9,480 nt of DNA, taken from the NCBI GenBank assembly GCA_003542955.1, contig DPJP01000308.1, positions 2,586 to 12,065 on the forward strand. The letters run 5' to 3'. The notes below the pieces were generated by a model. The model did no database searches and was not told where the DNA came from. It was given only the letters and a program-made list of their open reading frames with translations. This document shows positions 1 to 5,837 of the stretch, one piece after another. This DNA is from Armatimonadota bacterium. GTDB taxonomy: Bacteria > Armatimonadota > Zipacnadia > Zipacnadales > UBA11051. Each line of letters opens with the position of its first letter. Position 1 is the stretch's first letter. The position numbers and the translations under genes were made by a program.

Positions 1-873
1 CCCCGCGAGCAGGTGGCGGATGAACCCGTGGTAGACGAACTCGTCGTAGAAGTCGATGAGGAACTCGGCAATCTGACGCGCGACACTCTTCGACGCCACC
101 CTGACTACAGCCGCGTAGGCGTTGCCCCAGATGTCGAGCTGCTTGCAGTCCCCGCTTGCCGCCAGGAACAGCCCCAGTTCCGCATCGAGGAACTCTTCCA
201 GGTGCAGCCCCGGCGCCTGTGCCTGCTCGTACCAGTAGTGCGCGTCATCATGCAACTCAAAGCGCGCGCAGGTGCTCCCAAGCCACTGGCAGGCCTCCCA
301 GTACAGCATCGAGCAGAAGAACTCCTTGCCCGTCTTGGCGATGCAGTCGGTGAAGCCGTAGCTCGAGTGCGGCGAGTTCGGGTCGATGAAGACGAGCCCC
401 TCACGCGTGCGCTCGACGGCATCCATCGCCCTGATGACTGCATCCATCCGCTCGTGCAGCGCCTGCGCGTCGCCGGTGAGATTCGTATATGCGCACAGAG
501 CCTTGGCCAGAAACTGCGCGTTGTCGGTCGGTGGGCGGGACCCGAGCGGGTCGCTCTCCGGCCCCGCGCAGTAGACCGGGTGGCCGTCGGCATACACGCG
601 GTCCGGAACCGTCCCATCCTCCCGGCAGCCGGCGATGAGCAAGTCGATGCAGCCGAGAACCTCGTCAGGCGGCATCAGATGACCTGCTCCCTCGACCATA
701 TAGCAAAAATCGCGCGTCCACAGGGCCCCATAGTTGCCCGACCCGTCCGGGACATAGATGGGCGTGCCGTCGTCGGCGAGTCTGCGGCATGCCGTCAGGC
801 TCTCACGCGCGTGGCGCTCGAGCGTGGCGTACAACTCGGGGGAGACCCGCACGCGGGCGATGTGGGCTTTCAT
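1..873 (-). CDS. Probable six-hairpin ((alpha/alpha)6-barrel) glycosidase-like protein, N-terminal part, cut by window edge
   Basis: The minus-strand frame from ATG 873 stays open for 291 codons and leaves the window at base 1, so the C-terminus is missing. An AGGAG Shine-Dalgarno (minus strand, 883-887) lies 9 nt before the ATG, which supports this start. No signal peptide or membrane segment is visible. Aromatic- and acid-rich blocks are typical of alpha/alpha-barrel glycosidases: GALWTRDFCYM (49-59), RPPTDNAQFLAKA (113-125), SYGFTDCIAKTG (171-182) followed by FFCSMLYWEA, and QLDIWGNAYA (245-254). The WTRDF block resembles the catalytic-cleft motif of glucoamylase/trehalase/GH63/GH125-like folds, but I cannot assign a GH family or substrate. 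The general acid and base cannot be named from this fragment. It lies 172 bp downstream of pyrD on the same strand but has its own good ribosome site and is probably not part of the pyrimidine unit functionally. Fold assignment is inference from motif pattern. Confidence 0.75.
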   Translation of the reverse strand, partial: MKAHIARVRVSPELYATLERHARESLTACRRLADDGTPIYVPDGSGNYGALWTRDFCYMVEGAGHLMPPDEVLGCIDLLIAGCREDGTVPDRVYADGHPVYCAGPESDPLGSRPPTDNAQFLAKALCAYTNLTGDAQALHERMDAVIRAMDAVERTREGLVFIDPNSPHSSYGFTDCIAKTGKEFFCSMLYWEACQWLGSTCARFELHDDAHYWYEQAQAPGLHLEEFLDAELGLFLAASGDCKQLDIWGNAYAAVVRVASKSVARQIAEFLIDFYDEFVYHGFIRHLLAG

Positions 874-1019
874 GGCTGCTGACTCCTCTCATGCGCCGAG
901 TACGGTGCGCGTCTCGGGCGCTTGAGTCTGCCTACCGCCGCCCCTGGTGCTGACCGTCTCGAGCCGGCGTGAGTTCGCGATGGGTGTTCGCAAGGATGCC
1001 TGCCCTACCCGCCGCCGGT

Positions 1020-1037
1020 CGTGTAGCCGGCTACGCG
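1020..1037. other. Short GC-rich palindrome just after pyrD
   Basis: GTAGCCGGCTAC at 1023-1034 is a perfect 12-bp palindrome. The symmetry extends to 1020-1037 with one T/G mispair. It begins about 9 nt beyond the pyrD stop (1046-1048) in the minus-strand reading direction. As RNA it could form a 7-bp stem with a CCGG loop. No T-run follows on the minus strand, so it is not a canonical intrinsic terminator; it may still assist termination or protect the 3' end. The rest of the 874-1045 gap shows nothing I can assign apart from the ribosome site of the downstream glycosidase gene. Confidence 0.4.
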
Positions 1038-1045
1038 AGTCGGCG

Positions 1046-1966
1046 CTACCCGTGCGCGACGCCGACGATCTCGGAGATGTCCTTGATGCCGTTGCTCTGG
1101 CAGTAGTCAACCAACCCGTCGAGTATCTCGGTGCCTGCCAGGGGGTTGACGAAGTTGGCCGTGCCGATCGCGACTGCGGAGGCCCCGGCCATGATGAACT
1201 CGAGCGCGTCCTCGACGCACATGATCCCGCCGCTGCCGATGATCGGCACATCGACAACGTCGTAGACCTGCCACACGCAGCGCACGGCCACCGGCCGGAT
1301 TGCCGGGCCCGACAGCCCACCCGTGGCGTTGCCCAGCAGCGGCCGCCGGCGGCGGACGTCGATGCTCATCCCGAGCAGGGTGTTGATCATGCTCAAGGCG
1401 TCGGAGCCCGCCGTCACCGCTGCCACGGCGATCTCGGTGATATCGGTGACATTCGGGGACAGCTTCGTGATGAGCGGGAGGTCCGTGATCGCCCGCACGC
1501 TGCCGACGAGTTCGGCGGTCATCTCCGGGCACACGCCAAACGCCATGCCGCCCTCGACGTTGGGGCAGGAGATGTTCAGTTCGAGCGCGGCGACGTGCCC
1601 GCAGGCGGCGAACTTGTCGGCCAGCAGCACATAGTCATCGACGCATTCCCCAGCCAGATTGGCGATGATCGGGACGCCGAAGCCGGCCAGCTCGGGCAGC
1701 TTCTCGGCGATGATCGCATCGGCACCGGGGTTCTGCAGACCGATGGCATTGAGCATCCCGGCAGCAGTCTCGACGATCCGCGGCGGACGGTTGCCCACCC
1801 GGGGGGCCACAGTAGCGGCCTTGATCACAACGGCGCCAAGGCGCGAGAGATCACAGATATCGGCGTACTCGAGACCGTAGCCGAATGTGCCGGAGGCGGT
1901 CATCACCGGGTTCGGCAGCACCAGCGAGCCGATGCGGACGGAGAGATCGGGGCAGGCCTCACTCAT
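1046..1966 (-). CDS. pyrD: Dihydroorotate dehydrogenase B (NAD+), catalytic subunit PyrD
   Basis: This 306-residue protein is the FMN-containing subunit that oxidises dihydroorotate to orotate in de novo pyrimidine synthesis, in the cytoplasm. The class 1 hallmarks are all present: N-terminal NPVMTASGTFGYG (19-31), ELNISCPNVEGG (129-140) with Cys134 as the class 1 catalytic base (class 2 enzymes use Ser), TKLSPNVTD (167-175), NATGGLSGPAIRP (213-225), and the FMN-phosphate loops IGSGGI (243-248) and IGTANF (267-272). Length is normal for PyrDB. The start ATG lies inside the end of pyrK (8-nt overlap, sequence ATGAGTGA), with a GGGAGG ribosome site (1976-1981) 9 nt upstream, so translation is probably coupled. 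The adjacent pyrK makes it class 1B, using NAD+ through the PyrK electron chain, rather than fumarate-linked class 1A. Assignment is very secure. Confidence 0.97.
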   Translation of the reverse strand: MSEACPDLSVRIGSLVLPNPVMTASGTFGYGLEYADICDLSRLGAVVIKAATVAPRVGNRPPRIVETAAGMLNAIGLQNPGADAIIAEKLPELAGFGVPIIANLAGECVDDYVLLADKFAACGHVAALELNISCPNVEGGMAFGVCPEMTAELVGSVRAITDLPLITKLSPNVTDITEIAVAAVTAGSDALSMINTLLGMSIDVRRRRPLLGNATGGLSGPAIRPVAVRCVWQVYDVVDVPIIGSGGIMCVEDALEFIMAGASAVAIGTANFVNPLAGTEILDGLVDYCQSNGIKDISEIVGVAHG

Positions 1967-2771
1967 CGCGGATCGCCTCCCAGTCTACCTGCTCTGCGTT
2001 GAATACAGGCCCGTCCTTGCACACCCTCAGGTAGCCGCCGCCGGCCGCGCCGATGGCGCAGCTCAGGCAGGCGCCTACCCCGCAGCCCATCCGCTGCTCG
2101 AAGGAGCAGTAGCACGGCACACCGGCCTCCGCGCTCATGCGCGCGACCTCCGCCATCATCGCCGCCGGGCCACAGCCGTACACCACCCGCGCGTGACCGC
2201 GCTCGAGCTGCCCGGCCAGGACCTCCGTGATGAGGCCCTCCTCGCCGGCGCTCCCATCCTCCGTGGCCACCGAGAACTCGTCACTGCGGGCCGCAAGCTC
2301 CGTCCAGCACACCAGCATGTCCTCGGTCGAGGCGCCGAACATGCTGCGGATGTACGGGGTGTCATCGAGCGAGCGCATCGCGTCGGCCAGGCAGACCAGC
2401 GGCGCCACCCCCACCCCACCCGCGACGAGCAGCACGTCCTTGTCCGAGCCGCCGTCGATCTCATCCGGCATCGGGAAGGGCGACCCGAGCGGCCCCAGCA
2501 GATCGACACTCGCGCCGGAGGGCAGCGCGACAATGATCTCGGTGCCGCGCCCCGCCGCCCTCACCAGCAGCCGCAGATGGCCATGCACCTTGTCGGCGAG
2601 CATCACCGACAGCGGACGGCGTAGCAGCGGGTCCATGGTGCGCGGGATCCGCAGGTGTACGAACTGCCCGGGGAGCGAGGCCCGCGCGATCTCCGGCGCC
2701 AGTATCTGCATGACGTAATGATCCGGCGCGACGAGCTGGTTGCTCAACAACTCACATTCGGTCGAGAGCAT
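1959..2771 (-). CDS. pyrK: Dihydroorotate dehydrogenase B, electron-transfer subunit PyrK (FAD, [2Fe-2S])
   Basis: The 270-residue protein carries electrons from the PyrD FMN through its [2Fe-2S] cluster and FAD to NAD+. It has the ferredoxin-reductase layout: an FAD-binding beta-barrel with RRPLSV (51-56) and GPLG (93-96), an NAD-binding domain with AGGVGVAPL (117-125) and YGCGPAAMM (198-206), and a C-terminal cluster domain with cysteines 230, 235, 238 and 251 in the C-x4-C-x2-C-x12-C spacing, ending in the family's KDGPVF block. I chose ATG 2771 because GAGGG lies 7 nt upstream and it gives the usual family length. An in-frame TTG at 2807 would add 12 residues but has no comparable ribosome site. 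Its stop overlaps the pyrD start by 8 nt. It follows argH by 176 bp on the same strand, so co-transcription is possible but not certain. Confidence 0.96.
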   Translation of the reverse strand: MLSTECELLSNQLVAPDHYVMQILAPEIARASLPGQFVHLRIPRTMDPLLRRPLSVMLADKVHGHLRLLVRAAGRGTEIIVALPSGASVDLLGPLGSPFPMPDEIDGGSDKDVLLVAGGVGVAPLVCLADAMRSLDDTPYIRSMFGASTEDMLVCWTELAARSDEFSVATEDGSAGEEGLITEVLAGQLERGHARVVYGCGPAAMMAEVARMSAEAGVPCYCSFEQRMGCGVGACLSCAIGAAGGGYLRVCKDGPVFNAEQVDWEAIRDE

Positions 2772-2947
2772 GGCAGGTCCCTCTATCCGCGCAGATAGTG
2801 TGCTCAACGCTCAACGCCATGGTCCGTCATCCCTGTTATGCGCCGGCCGGGGGCTCGAGGCCCGAGCATCCGGCCCACCTCACCCGTATCCTCCCCGGCC
2901 CGGCACCGTACGGCCGCCGTGGGCTCCGTCGCTCTCGACGGCGCTGT
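2772..2947. other. argH-pyrK intergenic gap, no clear promoter or terminator
   Basis: This 176-bp GC-rich gap separates the argH stop from the pyrK start. Read on the minus strand, the part nearest pyrK has a short direct repeat, GTTGAGC twice in tandem (about 2800-2813), then the pyrK ribosome site. A weak GGGC/GCCC dyad lies near 2850-2865. I see no T-run terminator, no paired -35/-10 with proper spacing and no pyrimidine-type attenuator. The gap is long for a tight operon and short enough for read-through; it does not settle whether argH and pyrKD are one transcript. Confidence 0.4.
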
Positions 2948-4477
2948 CTACAGGCCGCAATCAGCCAGACCGCGCCCCGCCAGCACGGCATCCACAATCG
3001 CGCTGGCCTTCTCGTGCGCGGCAGCGATCCGCTCGCGCCGGCCTGCGGCAACGGCCCCGTCTGCCTCAAGCTGCTCCGCGAGCTGCCCGAGCATCCGGGT
3101 CACGCTTTCGGGCCCGGTGCTTCCGAGGCTCTGCTGCCGGCCGAGGCAGGCCTGTGGGTCGCAGACTGACGCGATCTCCTCGACCGACATCTCCTGCCCG
3201 TGCTGCGCGAGCAACTCGCGCACGGCGTCGTGATCGTCGAGCGTCTTACCCTGTGCAATCAGCCCGGCGACCAGCCCGCCGACTATCTCGTGGCAGGTGC
3301 GGAAGGGCAGGCCGCGCTCAGAGACCAGGTAGTTGGCAAGCTCGGTCGCGGTGGCGAAGTTCTTGCCGACGACCTCCCGCATGTGCTCGGTCTTGAAGGT
3401 CACCGTGCGCACCATCGCCGTGAGCGCCACCAGCGTCCGCTCGACGAGGTTGAGCGCATGCCACAGCGGAGGCTTGTCCTGCTGGAAGTCACGGTTGTAC
3501 CCGCCCGGGAGCGCCTTCATCAGGGTCAGCATCTCCATCAGCCGCCCGTACACCGCGCCCGTATTCCCGCGCGAGAGTTCGGCGATACACGGGTTCTTCT
3601 TCTGCGGCATGATCGACGAGCCCGACGAGTAGGCGTCATCGATCTCGATCATCCGGTACTCGTATGTCGAGAACAGCACGAACTCCTCGGCCAGCCGCGA
3701 GAGGTTGCACATCAGCATTGCCAGCGCCGCAAGCGTCTCGATGACCCAGTCGCGGCTGCCGATGATGTCGAGCGCATGCACGTGACAGCCGTCGAATCCG
3801 AGCAGCTCCGCGCTCAGTTCGCGGTCCGTCGGGAAGCTTGTCCCCGCCAGTGCCGCGGCCCCCAGCGGGCTCTGGTTGACGATCTCGAAGGCGTTTGCCA
3901 GCCGCCGCTGGTCGCGCGTGTACATCGACACATACGAACTCAGCCAGAACGCCACCGAGATCGGCTGGGCGTGCTGGGTGTGTGTATAGCCGGGCATGAC
4001 GGTGCTCTCATGCCCGCGTGCGCGCTCGAGCAGCGCCGCCTGCAGTTGCGCGAGCGCCTCCTGGAGGTCGAGGACCCTCGTGCGCAGATGCATCTTCGCG
4101 TCGGTGACGACCTGGTCGTTGCGCGAGCGGGCGGTATGGAGCTTGCCGGCGAACTCCGGCCCGGCATCCTCCCGCAGGTACGCCTCGACGTTCATGTGCA
4201 CGTCTTCGAGTTCCCGCTTGAGGCTGAAGCGCCCGGCGGCGAACTCGTCTTCAGTCCGCCGCAGACCCCGCAGTATCTCCCTCAGGTCCTCCTCGGCGAT
4301 GATGCCACAACGCGCCAGCATGATGGCGTGGCCCTGGGAGCCCCAGACGTCCTCGGCGATCATCTCCGAGTCCGCCTGCGTCGACTCGCTGTAGTCCAGC
4401 GCGATGTCGGCGAGATCGGCGGAGAACCGCCCGCCCCAGAGTTTGCTCGACTTGCCCTGCTCTTTGTCAGTCGGCAT
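2948..4477 (-). CDS. argH: Argininosuccinate lyase
   Basis: This 509-residue protein cleaves argininosuccinate to arginine and fumarate, the last step of arginine synthesis, as a cytoplasmic homotetramer of the fumarase/aspartase superfamily. Diagnostic blocks are SSKLWGGRFS near the N-terminus (10-19), HTARSRNDQ (114-122), GYTHTQHAQP (163-172, with the catalytic histidine region), the mobile signature loop GSSIMPQKKNP (286-296) with the catalytic serine, and GGYNRDFQQDK (325-335). The canonical C-terminal block SLGSTGPESV is at 450-459. About 45 further residues follow, rich in Ala, Glu and Arg and probably helical, so the protein is longer than the usual length of about 460. I chose ATG 4477 because SSKLWGGRFS then begins ten residues in, as in the family, and a weak AGAAG lies 6 nt upstream. 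The open frame continues to 4597, but that stretch is a GC-rich repeat region and not conserved-looking. Confidence 0.97.
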   Translation of the reverse strand: MPTDKEQGKSSKLWGGRFSADLADIALDYSESTQADSEMIAEDVWGSQGHAIMLARCGIIAEEDLREILRGLRRTEDEFAAGRFSLKRELEDVHMNVEAYLREDAGPEFAGKLHTARSRNDQVVTDAKMHLRTRVLDLQEALAQLQAALLERARGHESTVMPGYTHTQHAQPISVAFWLSSYVSMYTRDQRRLANAFEIVNQSPLGAAALAGTSFPTDRELSAELLGFDGCHVHALDIIGSRDWVIETLAALAMLMCNLSRLAEEFVLFSTYEYRMIEIDDAYSSGSSIMPQKKNPCIAELSRGNTGAVYGRLMEMLTLMKALPGGYNRDFQQDKPPLWHALNLVERTLVALTAMVRTVTFKTEHMREVVGKNFATATELANYLVSERGLPFRTCHEIVGGLVAGLIAQGKTLDDHDAVRELLAQHGQEMSVEEIASVCDPQACLGRQQSLGSTGPESVTRMLGQLAEQLEADGAVAAGRRERIAAAHEKASAIVDAVLAGRGLADCGL

Positions 4478-4504
4478 GTGCAGCTTCTTTCCACAGTGTC
4501 GGAT

Positions 4505-4533
4505 CGGGGTGAGGGCGTTGCGCCCCCACCCCG
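4505..4533. other. GC-rich hairpin upstream of argH
   Basis: GGGGTGAGGGCG (4506-4517) and CGCCCCCACCCC (4521-4532) form a stem with a 3-nt loop and a single mismatch; the C4505/G4533 pair extends it to 13 positions. It lies 28 nt upstream of the argH ATG, in the gap after the alpha/beta hydrolase gene. On the minus strand no T-run follows it, so it is not a textbook terminator. It may act as a weak terminator or transcript-end structure for the hydrolase gene, or be part of the neighbouring repeat cluster. Confidence 0.45.
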
Positions 4534-4550
4534 GTATCATGCGGTCTGAG

Positions 4551-4628
4551 GCCTCACCCCCGGCCCCTCTCCGTAGCCGGAGATGGGTGAGCGGCAAGCG
4601 GCGCTTCGCGTCGCCGGGGGGAGGAGGC
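4551..4628. repeat. Imperfect dyad repeat, copy A (GCCTCACCCCC family)
   Basis: GCCTCACCCCCGG (4551-4563) is imperfectly mirrored by CCGGGGGGAGGAGGC (4614-4628). Inside sit a perfect 6-bp hairpin, TCTCCG/CGGAGA (4568-4573 and 4578-4583, loop TAGC), and a GC-rich block around 4591-4615. The 11-mer GCCTCACCCCC recurs at 7884-7894 in another intergenic dyad. The composition and position, in a gap between two minus-strand genes, suggest a decayed dispersed intergenic repeat. Family status is inferred from only two copies in this window. Confidence 0.4.
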
Positions 4629-4678
4629 CATATTGGATAGATGACTTCATGCCGCCGAAATCCGTAGCGACCTGACCC

Positions 4679-5719
4679 TTACAACCACTGCTCAAACCAG
4701 TCGAATGTAAGGCGGCCGGAGAACTCGTGGCCGCCGTCGAACTCGTCGATTGCCAGGCGGTCTGCATGGCCCAGCGCCTCGTAGGCCGCCTGCACATGCG
4801 CATTCGCCTCGCGCGCCTGCTCGATCGGGAAGCCCGCATCCTGGATGCCCGACTCGATCACCAGCGGGCGCGGGGCAATCGTGATCGCGACATCCCACAT
4901 CTCACCGATGCGCAACAGCCCGGTAGGCGTCTGGTTGCCGCAGAAGTTGGCCCGCTCGAGCGCGTACTTCTGGAATGTGTTCATGTAGCACGAGACGCAT
5001 GCGACCTTGATCCGCGTGTCAAAGGCAGTCGTGAACAGCGACATCGTGCCGCCGTAGGAGAGCCCCACGGCCGCGATGCGCTCGGCATCCACATCATCGC
5101 GGCTCTGGAGGTAGTCGATGCAGCGGCAGGCGTCGTAGACGTTCGACATCAGCGGATTGCGGCCGAAGAGCGCCTGCTTGATCATCAGCACATTGCAGTA
5201 GTCGCGACTGTGGAGGTTCTCCCGGTCGCCGGAGCGCTCTCCGAAGCCGCGGTGGTCGGGCGCGATGACGACGTAGCCTCGTTGCGCAAGCTGCCGCGCG
5301 TAGTCGTAGTTGAGCGACCGGATGCGCTCGGCGTTCTGGGGGTCGCCGCCGTCGATGCCACAGATCTCATCCCTGCCGCGGCCGTGGCCGTGCAGAGCGA
5401 GGACACCGCGGCGCTTCTCCCCCGGAGCGATATCGTCGGGCACCAGCAGCCAGCATGGCACGTTCATCATCGGCTCAGTGCGGATCAGCAGGCGGTGGCG
5501 GGTGTAGCCGTCTTCCGCGAAGCTGTCGGTGATCTCGGGCTCGGGGTCGACATCGACCTCCGGCATGCCCCCCATCAAGCCGATCAGGGCGGCGAGGAAG
5601 CGCTCACGCCACTGCTCGAACTGCTCCGCCGCGTTGGGGTCGAACGCCAACTCGCGGGGCACTGTCTCGTAGAGGTGCTGCATCCACACATCGGGGTTGA
5701 CGTTGCGCTCCTGGTACAC
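4679..5719 (-). CDS. Alpha/beta hydrolase, acetyl-xylan-esterase / dienelactone-hydrolase-like
   Basis: This 346-residue alpha/beta-hydrolase-fold protein probably cleaves an ester bond; the substrate is unknown. Oxyanion-side block HGHGRGRDE is at 110-118. PDHRGFGERSGD is at 154-165. The nucleophile elbow GLSYGG (219-224) has Ser221, followed by a probable catalytic Asp294 in IQDAGFP and His331 in DGGHEFSG. The long HGH-containing lead and C-terminal arrangement resemble the 'acetyl xylan esterase-like' abhydrolase group (Abhydrolase_7 type) common in polysaccharide-degrading environmental bacteria. No signal peptide or lipobox is visible, so it is probably cytoplasmic. I prefer GTG 5719 because GGAGGG lies 6 nt upstream. 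An in-frame GTG at 5794 would add 25 residues without a good ribosome site, and ATG 5683 is a shorter alternative. It is divergent from the large membrane protein gene, which may indicate a shared control region. Confidence 0.85.
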   Translation of the reverse strand: MYQERNVNPDVWMQHLYETVPRELAFDPNAAEQFEQWRERFLAALIGLMGGMPEVDVDPEPEITDSFAEDGYTRHRLLIRTEPMMNVPCWLLVPDDIAPGEKRRGVLALHGHGRGRDEICGIDGGDPQNAERIRSLNYDYARQLAQRGYVVIAPDHRGFGERSGDRENLHSRDYCNVLMIKQALFGRNPLMSNVYDACRCIDYLQSRDDVDAERIAAVGLSYGGTMSLFTTAFDTRIKVACVSCYMNTFQKYALERANFCGNQTPTGLLRIGEMWDVAITIAPRPLVIESGIQDAGFPIEQAREANAHVQAAYEALGHADRLAIDEFDGGHEFSGRLTFDWFEQWL

Positions 5720-5837
5720 GGCAGACCCTCCCGGGATGTCGAACTCATGCAGCGCGGCATTTCGTCCGCCCGGCGCCGTCAACCTGCAGGCCACCGATAC
5801 CGAGGACCCGAGCCGTCGGCGCTGACGTCACGGAGGA
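5720..5837. promoter_or_regulatory. Divergent intergenic region with TGACGTCA palindrome
   Basis: This 118-bp region lies between two divergently read genes, so it should hold at least one promoter for each. A perfect 8-bp palindrome, TGACGTCA, is at 5823-5830, one base before the GGAGG at 5832-5836. This is a plausible operator position, but the site is short enough to occur by chance. On the minus strand TTGACG (positions 5782-5777) could be a -35 element for the hydrolase gene, but I cannot find a convincing -10 at 16-18 nt. Regulatory function is inference from gene orientation. Confidence 0.35.

Noticed and set aside
947..2002. A 351-codon plus-strand open frame opposite pyrD
   Set aside because: It is antisense to a fully conserved PyrD and has no recognisable motif.
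3200..4549. A 449-codon open frame on the plus strand opposite argH
   Set aside because: It is a GC-rich antisense shadow: the minus strand carries all ArgH motifs, and the plus-strand translation has no domain and an Arg/His/Leu/Gln-heavy composition.
4478..4597. A 40-residue N-terminal extension of ArgH from the upstream in-frame ATG
   Set aside because: The stretch runs through the GC-rich hairpin and repeat, and the family begins near SSKLWGGRFS, ten residues into the shorter form.
5777..5782. TTGACG on the minus strand as a sigma-70 -35 element for the hydrolase gene
   Set aside because: No acceptable -10 hexamer follows at 16-18 nt, so I do not call a promoter.
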